DNA of 64,000 nucleotides. Origin: Arcicella lustrica. GTDB lineage: Bacteria > Bacteroidota > Bacteroidia > Cytophagales > Spirosomataceae. A program made the position numbers and the translations under genes. A model generated the notes under the pieces. The model did not search any database and had not been told where the DNA came from. It saw nothing but the letters and a program-made list of their open reading frames with translations. Of the stretch, positions 15,027-23,296 are shown one piece after another (the stretch's first letter is position 1; each line of letters opens with the position of its first letter). Location: assembly GCF_034930985.1 (NCBI RefSeq), contig NZ_JAYGIM010000009.1:124001-188000 (forward strand), written 5' to 3'.

Positions 15027-17252
15027 CTATTCAACACGCTTCGTAACCACTGTAATCTTCGCATCAACAGGAATATTCTTAATCGTTTTTACAATTGGGA
15101 TAATCTGTTTTTCTAGTTTTGCCCCAACATCGGTAGTATGAACCGCAATGTATGGTGCAATTACTAATGAAACGATAGACATTAGCTTTATCAAGATATT
15201 CATTGATGGTCCAGAAGTATCTTTGAATGGATCACCCACGGTATCACCTGTTACAGAAGCTTTATGTGGTTCTGATTTTTTATAATACATTTCACCACCA
15301 ATTAAAACACCTTTTTCAAAAGACTTTTTAGCATTATCCCAAGCACCACCAGCGTTAGATTGGAAAATACCCATCAAAACACCCGAAACAGTAACACCTG
15401 CTAATAAACCACCCAGTACTTCTGGACCCATTGTGAAGCCAACGATAACTGGAGTGATTAATGCAATAGCTCCCGGCAAAATCATTTGCTTGATAGATGC
15501 TTCGGTAGAAATAGCAACGCATTTTTCATATTCTGGTTCAGCCTTATATTCCATAATACCCGGAATTTCACGGAACTGACGACGAACTTCATTCACCATT
15601 TCCATCGCTGCTTTTCCAACAGCCGAAATACATAAGGCACTAAAGATAAATGGAATCATACCACCCACAAACAAACCTGCTAATACATCGGCTTTATAAA
15701 TATCAATGGCTTTGATGCCCGCAATACCCACAAATGCGGCAAACAATGCCAATGAAGTAAGAGCCGCAGAGGCAATTGCAAAACCTTTACCCGTTGCCGC
15801 AGTAGTATTACCTACAGCATCTAAATTATCAGTACGCTCACGAACTTCTGGAGGCAATTGCGACATTTCGGCAATACCTCCCGCATTATCAGCAATAGGT
15901 CCAAAAGCATCAATAGCCAACTGCATAGCCGTTGTAGCCATCATCCCAGCGGCAGCAATTGATACTCCGTAAAGTCCAGCGAATTTGTAAGAAAGAATAA
16001 TCCCTGCTGCTAAGACTAAAATTGGCAATACTGTTGATTCCATCCCGACCGCTAAACCACCAATGATGTTGGTAGCGTGTCCAGTACCAGATTTTTCGAT
16101 GATAGACAAAACAGGACGTTTGCCCATAGCAGTATAATATTCAGTAATCATCGACATCAATGCACCAACCACTAAGCCAACCACAATAGCTAAGAATACA
16201 CCATTAGCAGTAAATTCAAAACCACGAAGATTTAGGTTTTCAGGCAAGATATTTTTTACCAAGAAATACGAAGTAATAAAAGTAATGATGATAGAAACCC
16301 AGTTACCCAAGTTTAAAGCATTTTGAACAGAAGAAGTTTCACTTTTAATCTTCACAAAGAAAGTTGAAACCAAAGAAGCCAGTAAACCAACGCCCGCAAT
16401 AAGCATCGGTAATAAAACAGGAGAGAAGCCTCCGTAATTATCACTTACTTCAATTTCTTGTCCGAGTACCATTGTTGCTAAAATCGTTGCCACATACGAA
16501 CCAAATAAATCAGCACCCATACCAGCCACGTCGCCTACGTTATCACCCACGTTGTCGGCAATAGTAGCAGGGTTACGCACATCATCTTCTGGGATTCCAG
16601 CTTCTACTTTACCTACTAAATCTGCACCGACATCGGCTGCTTTGGTATAAATACCACCACCTACTCTGGCAAAAAGCGCAATAGATTCAGCACCCAAAGA
16701 GAAACCTGCAAGAACTTCGATTGCAGTTTTCATTTCATCAGAAGTAAGTGCTTGACCCTGTGCGAAGATATTATAAAAGGCAATAAATAAGCCACCAAGT
16801 CCTAAAATAGCTAAACCAGCTACGCCCATACCCATTACAGAACCACCAGTAAAGGAAACATCAAGTGCTTTAGAAAGCGAAGTACGAGCTGCTTCGGCAG
16901 TACGAACGTTTGCTTTGGTAGCAATTTTCATTCCGATGTAACCAGCCGTTGCCGATAGTAAAGCACCAATTAAAAAAGATACAGCAATTAATGGAGAAGA
17001 ATGAATAGGGTGTTCTGGTGTGCCTGTATCTGAGCCCAACCAGAATAATAATAAGGCAGTTGGGATGGCAAAGTATGCTAATACTTTCCATTCAGCTTTT
17101 AGGAATGCAATGGCACCATCTGCTATGTATCCAGAGAGCTTTTGCATTTCGGCATTTCCTGCAGGTTGTTTAGAAACCCAACTAAAACGCCATGCAGTGT
17201 AGAGTAATCCTACTATTCCGAAGGCAGGTACTAAGTAAATAATGTCATTCAT
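15027..17252 (-). CDS. hppA: membrane-bound (ion-translocating) pyrophosphatase
   Basis: An integral membrane enzyme that couples pyrophosphate hydrolysis to H+ or Na+ export. 741 residues with about 16 hydrophobic segments. The catalytic signatures are present: GGGIYTKAADVGADLVGKVE, NPATIADNVGDNVGDVAGMG, DAFGPIADNAGGIAEM, and near the C-terminus GGAWDNAKK and VTGDTVGDPFKDTSGPS. The segment GNTTAATGKG carries Ala and Gly where K+-independent enzymes have Lys and Thr, so it should be K+-dependent. The gating helix reads GADLFGSYVATI without a Glu at the position common in Na+ pumps, so I cannot settle H+ versus Na+. It is monocistronic and divergent from leuC, with a TATATTTG -7 word (minus, 17311-17318). 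Confidence 0.96.
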   Translation of the reverse strand: MNDIIYLVPAFGIVGLLYTAWRFSWVSKQPAGNAEMQKLSGYIADGAIAFLKAEWKVLAYFAIPTALLLFWLGSDTGTPEHPIHSSPLIAVSFLIGALLSATAGYIGMKIATKANVRTAEAARTSLSKALDVSFTGGSVMGMGVAGLAILGLGGLFIAFYNIFAQGQALTSDEMKTAIEVLAGFSLGAESIALFARVGGGIYTKAADVGADLVGKVEAGIPEDDVRNPATIADNVGDNVGDVAGMGADLFGSYVATILATMVLGQEIEVSDNYGGFSPVLLPMLIAGVGLLASLVSTFFVKIKSETSSVQNALNLGNWVSIIITFITSYFLVKNILPENLNLRGFEFTANGVFLAIVVGLVVGALMSMITEYYTAMGKRPVLSIIEKSGTGHATNIIGGLAVGMESTVLPILVLAAGIILSYKFAGLYGVSIAAAGMMATTAMQLAIDAFGPIADNAGGIAEMSQLPPEVRERTDNLDAVGNTTAATGKGFAIASAALTSLALFAAFVGIAGIKAIDIYKADVLAGLFVGGMIPFIFSALCISAVGKAAMEMVNEVRRQFREIPGIMEYKAEPEYEKCVAISTEASIKQMILPGAIALITPVIVGFTMGPEVLGGLLAGVTVSGVLMGIFQSNAGGAWDNAKKSFEKGVLIGGEMYYKKSEPHKASVTGDTVGDPFKDTSGPSMNILIKLMSIVSLVIAPYIAVHTTDVGAKLEKQIIPIVKTIKNIPVDAKITVVTKRVE

Positions 17253-17310
17253 AATGGTAATTGAAGGGTTTTAGATTAAAATTAATGATTAAAATTCATA
17301 GCTACTGTTA

Positions 17311-17318
17311 CAAATATA
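17311..17318 (-). promoter_or_regulatory. candidate -7 element for hppA
   Basis: TATATTTG on the minus strand matches TAnnTTTG, about 60 nt before the start codon. The rest of the 307-bp gap to leuC is AT-rich and shows nothing else I can support. Confidence 0.4.
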
Positions 17319-17559
17319 CATTTTTAAGTTTCTTATAAAAAAACTATTTCAAGAAAAAATTGGACTATAAATATCAATGTAACAATTAAATAATGCTTAA
17401 TTCTAATTAATTTCGGTCTTTGAAAGAATCTAAGATGCTTTTTTACGACCAATAATTAACATTGAACTAAAAACGGCATTTTTTGAACTTAATTCGTTAA
17501 TACTTTGTCTTCAATTCTTCTCAAATTTGTATCATAGAAATTTAATTATTAAAAACAAT

Positions 17560-18957
17560 ATGCAACCAACAACATTATTCGACAAAGTATGGGATGCCCA
17601 CGTTGTTCGTAAAATCGAAGACGGCCCTGATGTATTCTTCATTGACCGTCATTTTATTCATGAAGTTACCAGTCCAGTTGCTTTCTTAGGCTTAGAAACA
17701 AGAGGTATCGGGGTGATGTTCTCGAATCGTACTTTTGCTACGGCAGACCATAATACTCCTACGATCAATCAACACCTTCCAGTAGCTGACCCACTTTCTG
17801 CTAATCAGTTGAAAGCCTTAGAAACGAATACTGCGAAATATGGTATTTCTCACTGGGGTTTGAATAATCCTAAAAACGGTATTGTACACGTAGTTGGACC
17901 AGAAAATGGTATCACTCTTCCGGGTATGACAATCGTTTGTGGTGACTCACATACTTCTACGCATGGTGCTTTTGGTGCAATTGCTTTCGGTATTGGTACT
18001 TCTGAGGTTGAAATGGTACTTTCATCTCAGTGTATTATGCAACCTAAGCCAAAGAAAATGCGTGTAAACGTAAATGGTCCACTTGGCAAAGGTGTTACGC
18101 CAAAAGACGTTACTTTATATATCATCTCTAAATTAACTACTGCTGGTGCAACTGGTTATTTTGTAGAATATGCAGGTGATGTATTTGAAAATATGTCAAT
18201 GGAAGGTCGTATGACGGTTTGTAACATGAGTATCGAAATGGGTGCTCGTGGAGGTATGATTGCTCCAGACCAAACTACTTTCGATTATCTTGAAGGTCGT
18301 GAACAAAGTCCAAAAGGCGAAGCTTGGGATAAAGCATTAGCTTATTGGAAAACATTGAAAACTGATGCAGATGCCGTATTTGATAAAGAATATACTTTTG
18401 ATGCAGCTGATATTGAACCAATGATTACTTATGGTACAAACCCGGGTATGGGTATTGGTATCTCTAAAAATATTCCAACGGCTGAATCTGTAGAAGGAGG
18501 AAAAGCTACTTATGATAAATCGTTGAACTACATGGGTTTTGGCGAGCAAGAAAGTATGCTTGGCAAGAAAGTAGATTATGTTTTCATCGGAAGTTGTACA
18601 AACGGACGTATCGAAGATTTCCGTGCTTTTGCTTCTATCGTAAAAGGACGCAAGAAAGCTGATAATGTTACTGCTTGGATTGTTCCGGGTTCACACATTG
18701 TGGAGGCACAAATTCGTGAAGAAGGTATTTATGACATTCTTACAGAAGCAGGTTTCTTATTGCGTCAGCCAGGTTGTTCAGCTTGTTTAGCAATGAATGA
18801 TGATAAAATTCCAGCTGGGAAATATGCGGTAAGTACTTCAAACAGAAACTTTGAAGGTCGTCAAGGCCCAGGCTCTCGTACATTATTGGCAAGTCCATTA
18901 GTTGCTGCTGCTGCGGCGGTTACTGGGGTTGTTACAGATCCGAGAGAGTTGTTGTAG
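17560..18957 (+). CDS. leuC: 3-isopropylmalate dehydratase large subunit
   Basis: With LeuD it isomerises 2- to 3-isopropylmalate (or, in the citramalate pathway, citramalate to 3-methylmalate). 465 residues in the aconitase superfamily. The [4Fe-4S] ligands are Cys346 (GSCTNGR), Cys406 and Cys409 (PGCSACLAMN). Other signatures are HVVGPENGITLPGMTIVCGDSHTSTHG-type region near 112-136 and FEGRQGPGSRT near the end. The frame opens at 17527, but family start MQPTTLFDKVWDAHVV places it at 17560. It heads leuC - S23 - leuD - synthase - leuB, all plus strand. A 7-nt word repeat begins right at its stop codon. Confidence 0.96.
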   Translation: MQPTTLFDKVWDAHVVRKIEDGPDVFFIDRHFIHEVTSPVAFLGLETRGIGVMFSNRTFATADHNTPTINQHLPVADPLSANQLKALETNTAKYGISHWGLNNPKNGIVHVVGPENGITLPGMTIVCGDSHTSTHGAFGAIAFGIGTSEVEMVLSSQCIMQPKPKKMRVNVNGPLGKGVTPKDVTLYIISKLTTAGATGYFVEYAGDVFENMSMEGRMTVCNMSIEMGARGGMIAPDQTTFDYLEGREQSPKGEAWDKALAYWKTLKTDADAVFDKEYTFDAADIEPMITYGTNPGMGIGISKNIPTAESVEGGKATYDKSLNYMGFGEQESMLGKKVDYVFIGSCTNGRIEDFRAFASIVKGRKKADNVTAWIVPGSHIVEAQIREEGIYDILTEAGFLLRQPGCSACLAMNDDKIPAGKYAVSTSNRNFEGRQGPGSRTLLASPLVAAAAAVTGVVTDPRELL

Positions 18958-18992
18958 GATTTCGGTCGTCGGCTATCGGATTTCGGTTTTAA
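18958..18992. repeat. 7-nt word array, left arm of the S23 locus
   Basis: Directly after the leuC stop the sequence reads as heptamers GATTTCG, GTCGTCG, GCTATCG, GATTTCG, GTTTTAA. The array at 19483 is built from the reverse-complement words, so the S23-like gene is enclosed by inverted arms. Confidence 0.6.
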
Positions 18993-19092
18993 TTTAAGTC
19001 TAAGTAAAGTAATAATAGATTTAAAATCAATTATTTTAGTATTACAAAAATTACTATCGAAACCTTCAACGAAAGCAAACGATTTATGTCCT

Positions 19093-19452
19093 ATGAGAGA
19101 TTTCAGAAAATTGAGAGTTTGGGAGCAAAGTCACCACTTGACATTATTACTTTATTCCCAAACAAAAACATTTCCTAATGAAGAGAAATATGGAATTACT
19201 TCTCAAATAAGGAGAGCTGTTGCATCCATTCCAACAAATATTGCAGAGGGATGCGGAAAAATTGGAGATAAAGATTTTGCGAGATATTTGAATATTTCAT
19301 TTGGTTCTGCTTCAGAACTTGAATATTTAATGATTTTGTCAAAAGACTTAGATTATCTTTCAAGCGATATGTTTTTAACAATCTCAACAGAAATTATTGC
19401 TATCAAAAAACAATTATATCATTTGATTATAAAATTAAACGCTGGAAGCTAA
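19093..19452 (+). CDS. S23/IVP-type four-helix bundle protein
   Basis: 119 residues with the family signature: FRKLRVWEQSHHLTLLLYSQTK, YGITSQIRRAVASIPTNIAEG, FARYLNISFGSASELEYLM, and a final helix ending in IKLNAG. The founders were found in intervening sequences of 23S rRNA genes of spirochaetes, and the fold is a pentamer-forming four-helix bundle. The molecular role is unknown. Here it interrupts the leuC-leuD pair, flanked on both sides by 7-nt word arrays in inverted orientation. It is therefore probably an inserted cassette rather than part of the pathway. leuC and leuD themselves are intact, so the insertion is tolerated. Confidence 0.88.
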   Translation: MRDFRKLRVWEQSHHLTLLLYSQTKTFPNEEKYGITSQIRRAVASIPTNIAEGCGKIGDKDFARYLNISFGSASELEYLMILSKDLDYLSSDMFLTISTEIIAIKKQLYHLIIKLNAGS

Positions 19453-19482
19453 AGCCATTTCGTATTAAGGTAAAATATTTTA

Positions 19483-19518
19483 AAAAGCCGAAGTCCGAAA
19501 TCCGAAAGCTGAGAGCTC
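19483..19518. repeat. 7-nt word array, right arm of the S23 locus
   Basis: Heptamers AAAAAGC, CGAAGTC, CGAAATC, CGAAAGC, TGAGAGC run up to just before leuD. They are inverse-complement relatives of the 18958 array. Confidence 0.6.
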
Positions 19519-19525
19519 TAACACA

Positions 19526-20122
19526 ATGGCATACGATAAATTCACTATATTAAAATCAACGGCCGTTCCAATGCCAATTGAGAACGTTGATACAGACCAA
19601 ATTATCCCTGCACGTTTCTTAAAAGCTACTAAACGTGAAGGCTTTGGTGATAACTTATTCCGTGATTGGCGTTATAATACCGACGGTTCACCGAAACAAG
19701 ATTTCGTATTAAACAACCCAACTTATACAGGAAAAATCCTTGTAGGTGGACATAACTTCGGAAGTGGTTCAAGCCGTGAGCACGCTGCTTGGGCAATTTA
19801 CGATTATGGTTTCCGTTGTGTCGTATCTAGCTTCTTTGCTGATATTTTCAAAGGAAATGCTATTAATGTGGGTATTCTTCCAGTACAAGTAAGTCCAGCA
19901 TTTTTGGATAAAATCTTCTTGGCAATCGAAGCAAATCCTGCAGCTGAAGTAGAAGTAGATTTACCAGCACAAACAATTACTATTGTTGCAACTGGCGAAC
20001 AAGAAAGCTTTGCAATCAATGGTTATAAGAAAAACAACCTACTAAATGGCTTTGATGATATTGATTATCTTCAAGCGATGAAAGAAGAAATAGGTGGTTT
20101 TGCTAGTAAAAGTATTTATTAA
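19526..20122 (+). CDS. leuD: 3-isopropylmalate dehydratase small subunit
   Basis: 198 residues, the aconitase swivel domain that pairs with LeuC. Signatures: the N-terminal PMPIENVDTDQIIPARFLK, the GGHNFGSGSSREHAAWAI loop (about 73-90) that positions substrate, and SSFFADIFKGNAINVGILPV. Length is standard. The start MAYDKFTILKSTAVP fits the family. It lies 73 bp after the S23-like gene and 183 bp before the synthase gene. Confidence 0.96.
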   Translation: MAYDKFTILKSTAVPMPIENVDTDQIIPARFLKATKREGFGDNLFRDWRYNTDGSPKQDFVLNNPTYTGKILVGGHNFGSGSSREHAAWAIYDYGFRCVVSSFFADIFKGNAINVGILPVQVSPAFLDKIFLAIEANPAAEVEVDLPAQTITIVATGEQESFAINGYKKNNLLNGFDDIDYLQAMKEEIGGFASKSIY

Positions 20123-20292
20123 GCTATTGGCTTTCAGCTATCGGTCATCGGTTATTGGACTTTTGCACTCGGATTTAGGATTTCAGCTTTCGATTTATAA
20201 AAATTAAAAACTTCTATAAATTCGATGACTGATAGTCTAAAATCTGATAGCCGAAGTCTGATAACCGAAATCCGATAGCCGAAAGCAGCAAA
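20123..20292. repeat. paired 7-nt word arrays between leuD and the synthase gene
   Basis: Left array (20123-20200): GCTATTG, GCTTTCA, GCTATCG, GTCATCG, GTTATTG, later GATTTAG, GATTTCA, GCTTTCG. Right array (about 20230-20290): TGATAGC, CGAAGTC, TGATAAC, CGAAATC, CGATAGC, CGAAAGC. The two are inverted relative to each other around an AT-rich core without an ORF, like an empty version of the S23 locus. Confidence 0.6.
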
Positions 20293-20305
20293 TAGCAAAA
20301 AGTAT

Positions 20306-21817
20306 ATGCGACACATAGAAATAATGGATACGACACTCCGTGATGGTGAACAAACCAGTGGAGTGTCTTTTTCGGCTACTGAGAAATTAGCAATCGCTCA
20401 ATTATTATTAAAAGAAGTAAAAGTTGATCGTTTGGAAGTAGCTTCTGCAAGAGTATCCGACGGTGAATTTCAGGCAGTAAAAAAAATTACTGCTTGGGCA
20501 AGCGAAAACGGATTGATTGATAAAATCGAAGTATTAACTTTTGTTGATGGCGAAACCTCGGTGAATTGGATGATTGAAGCGGGTGCAAAAGTGATGAATC
20601 TTCTTACAAAAGGTTCGATGAATCATTTAACGCATCAACTCAAGAAAACTGCTGAACAACATTTTTCAGAAATTGCTGAGGTAATTGCACTGGCTCGTTC
20701 TAAAGATATTCAATGTAATGTCTATTTAGAAGACTGGAGTAATGGTATGCGTAATTCGCCTGATTATGTGTTTCAGTTTTTGGATTTCTTGACTACGCAA
20801 CCTATCAAACGAGTACTTTTACCTGATACTTTGGGGGTATTAACGCCTCGTGAATGTTTCGACTTTTTATCTCAGATTGTTCAGCGTTATCCAAATCAAC
20901 ATTTTGATTTTCATGCGCATAACGATTATGATTTAAGTATCGCTAACGTGATGGAAGGTGTTCGTGCTGGCGTTCATGGACTTCATTTAACGGTAAATGG
21001 TATGGGTGAAAGAGCAGGAAATGCACCTTTGGCAAGTACTATTGCTGTCTTGAAAGACTTTATGCCAGAAGTAGAAACCTCTGTTGTTGAAGCTTCGCTT
21101 TACTCTGTAAGTAAACTGGTTGAAACATTTTCTGGGTTTAGAATTCCAGCGAATAAACCTGTAGTTGGTGAAAACGTTTTTACACAAACCGCAGGTATTC
21201 ATGCTGATGGAGATAATAAAAACAATTTATATTTTAACGATTTAATGCCAGAACGTTTTGGCAGAGAACGTAAATATGCTTTGGGTAAAACTTCGGGAAA
21301 AGCTAATATTGAGAAGAATCTTCAAAAATTAGGTATTAAATTATCGCAAACTGATTTAAAGCGAGTAACTCAAAGAATTATTGAATTGGGTGACCGTAAA
21401 GAAGTCGTTACTCAGGAAGATTTACCATATATTATCTCTGATGTAATTGATACCAATATCGTTGAAGAGAAAGTAGAAGTAATCAATTATGTTTTGACTC
21501 ACTCTAAAAACCTTCGTCCATCGGCTACTTTAAGAGTGAAAGTTGATGGTCATATTTTTGAAGAGAATGCACAGGGAGATGGTCAGTACGATGCTTTTAT
21601 GAATGCTTTGAAAAAAGTATATCTTAAAAAAGAAGTATTGCTTCCGATGTTGACCGATTATGCTGTAAGGATTCCACCAGGAGGAAATACAGATGCACTT
21701 TGTGAAACCATCATTACTTGGGAACATAAAGGAAAAGAATTTAAAACCAGAGGACTAGATTCAGACCAAACCGTTTCAGCGATTAAAGCAACACAAAAAA
21801 TGCTAAACCTGATTTAG
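20306..21817 (+). CDS. citramalate synthase-like (2-isopropylmalate synthase family) enzyme
   Basis: A DRE-TIM condensing enzyme using acetyl-CoA. 503 residues: TIM barrel with DTTLRDGEQT (catalytic Arg12, metal Asp13), FDFHAHNDYD and GMGERAGN, a linker, and a C-terminal regulatory domain ending VRIPPGGNTDALCETIITW. It would usually be named leuA. As I recall the Leptospira interrogans citramalate synthase, the match is very close. The pyruvate-pocket residues Leu81, Leu104 and Tyr144 of that enzyme align without gaps to Leu77, Leu100 and Tyr140 here. I therefore favour pyruvate plus acetyl-CoA to citramalate, the threonine-independent route to isoleucine, with LeuCDB doing the next steps. 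A role in leucine synthesis cannot be excluded. The C-domain suggests feedback control. Confidence 0.75.
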   Translation: MRHIEIMDTTLRDGEQTSGVSFSATEKLAIAQLLLKEVKVDRLEVASARVSDGEFQAVKKITAWASENGLIDKIEVLTFVDGETSVNWMIEAGAKVMNLLTKGSMNHLTHQLKKTAEQHFSEIAEVIALARSKDIQCNVYLEDWSNGMRNSPDYVFQFLDFLTTQPIKRVLLPDTLGVLTPRECFDFLSQIVQRYPNQHFDFHAHNDYDLSIANVMEGVRAGVHGLHLTVNGMGERAGNAPLASTIAVLKDFMPEVETSVVEASLYSVSKLVETFSGFRIPANKPVVGENVFTQTAGIHADGDNKNNLYFNDLMPERFGRERKYALGKTSGKANIEKNLQKLGIKLSQTDLKRVTQRIIELGDRKEVVTQEDLPYIISDVIDTNIVEEKVEVINYVLTHSKNLRPSATLRVKVDGHIFEENAQGDGQYDAFMNALKKVYLKKEVLLPMLTDYAVRIPPGGNTDALCETIITWEHKGKEFKTRGLDSDQTVSAIKATQKMLNLI

Positions 21818-22059
21818 TTTTGAATTAGTGATTTTTTAAAATTTAGTGAATTGTGATTTAGTGATTACTCACTGAGTTATCTGATTTACAAAAAAACTAA
21901 AGTCTTAAAAGTCAAAAATTCTCAAGTCTTGAATCTTGCTTCTTGTATCTTGAATCTATCTTAAAATCTAATAACAAAAAACCCTTGAGTACTAAAGTCC
22001 AGAATCCTAAAGTCTTGAATCTTGTGTCTTCTGTCTCAAAGTCTAAATAAAAAAAATAA
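21818..22059. repeat. word-repeat spacer between the synthase gene and leuB
   Basis: Two families. First (about 21826-21885) words of GTGATTTA/GTGAATT type, 7-8 nt. Second (about 21897-22047) heptamers AAGTCTT, GAATCTT, GCTTCTT, GTATCTT, GAATCTA, repeated again near the right end (GAATCTT, GTGTCTT, CTGTCTC, AAAGTCT). No ORF. The spacer fills the whole 242-bp gap. Confidence 0.55.
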
Positions 22060-23121
22060 ATGAAATTAAATATTGCAGTTTTAGCCGGTGACGGTATCGG
22101 TCCAGAAGTAATTGAACAAGCATTAAAAGTAGTTAATGCAATTGGTAAAAAATATAACCACGAAATCAATCTTACTCACGCTTTAACAGGTGCTGTAGCG
22201 ATTGATGCTACTGGAAATCCATATCCAGACAAAACGCACGAAGTTTGTATGCAAGCTGATGCAGTTTTGTTTGGTGCAATTGGTCATCCACGTTTTGATA
22301 ATGACCCTTCTGCAAAAGTTCGTCCAGAACAAGGTTTATTAGCAATGCGTAAGAAATTGGGATTGTATGCCAATATTCGTCCTACTTTAGTATTCCCTTC
22401 ATTATTGCACAAATCTCCATTAAGAAGAGAATTAATCGAAAATGCAGACTTCGTTTGTATTCGTGAATTAACTGGCGGTATTTATTTCGGCGATAAAGGC
22501 AGAAACGAAACACGTGACAAAGCTTGGGATGTATGCGAATATACGAAACCAGAAGTTGACAGAATTGTTCGCTTAGCTTACGAATACGCAATGAAGCGTC
22601 GTAAAAAAGTATGTATCGTTGACAAAGCAAACGTATTAGAAACCTCAAGACTTTGGAGAGAAGTAGCGCAAGGAATCGAAAAAGAATATCCAGAAGTAGA
22701 AACTGAATACTTATTCGTAGATGCAGCTGCCATGCGTATTATCCAATGGCCAGAAGGTTTCGATGTAATGGTTACTGAAAATATGTTCGGTGATATTTTA
22801 ACAGACGAAGCTTCAGTAATTTCTGGTTCAATGGGCTTAATGCCTTCAGCTTCTATTGGTTTACATACTTCTGTATTTGAACCAATCCACGGAAGTTACC
22901 CACAAGCGGCTGGCAAAAACATTGCTAACCCACTTGGAACAGTACTTTCAGCAGCCATGATGTTTGAATATGCTTTCAAATTGATGGACGAAGCTAACGA
23001 AATTAAAGACATCGTTAACAAATCATTAGCGGAAGGCGTTGTTACAGTTGATATTGCTGATGGCGGAAAAGCATTCTCTACTTCAGAAGTAGGTGACTGG
23101 TTAGCTGCACAGATTGCATAA
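22060..23121 (+). CDS. leuB: 3-isopropylmalate dehydrogenase
   Basis: NAD-dependent oxidative decarboxylation of 3-isopropylmalate (or 3-methylmalate to 2-oxobutanoate in the citramalate route). 353 residues: start MKLNIAVLAGDGIGPEVIEQ, substrate Arg block LGLYANIRPT, GGIYFGDKGRNE, the Lys/Asp region VDKANVLETSRLWREV and VDAAAMRIIQWPEGFDV, and the NAD site MVTENMFGDILTDEAS, SMGLMPSASIG, EPIHGSYPQAAGKNIANPLG. Typical length. Last gene of the cluster; a hairpin terminator follows. Confidence 0.96.
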   Translation: MKLNIAVLAGDGIGPEVIEQALKVVNAIGKKYNHEINLTHALTGAVAIDATGNPYPDKTHEVCMQADAVLFGAIGHPRFDNDPSAKVRPEQGLLAMRKKLGLYANIRPTLVFPSLLHKSPLRRELIENADFVCIRELTGGIYFGDKGRNETRDKAWDVCEYTKPEVDRIVRLAYEYAMKRRKKVCIVDKANVLETSRLWREVAQGIEKEYPEVETEYLFVDAAAMRIIQWPEGFDVMVTENMFGDILTDEASVISGSMGLMPSASIGLHTSVFEPIHGSYPQAAGKNIANPLGTVLSAAMMFEYAFKLMDEANEIKDIVNKSLAEGVVTVDIADGGKAFSTSEVGDWLAAQIA

Positions 23122-23149
23122 AAATATTTTGCATAATTTATTGAAACAG

Positions 23150-23176
23150 AATCCGCTTCAAAAGAGCGGATTTTTG
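23150..23176 (+). terminator. terminator after leuB
   Basis: Stem AATCCGCT / AGCGGATT with a 7-nt loop followed by a T-rich run. Confidence 0.8.
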
Positions 23177-23296
23177 TTTTTAGAGGTTTTTCTTACAAGA
23201 ATATAAATTAAATAATATTGATTATAATTTTAATAATTAAACCTTTCCGCACGTTCTATACTCTAAGAGTCATTAAATTTTAAACTCGACAAAATT

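Noticed and set aside
15706..15972. Ala-rich plus-strand ORF
   Set aside because: Antisense shadow of hppA.
20306..21817. Plain 2-isopropylmalate synthase (leuA)
   Set aside because: Pocket residues and overall likeness favour citramalate synthase; a leuA symbol was not given, though leucine synthesis is not excluded.
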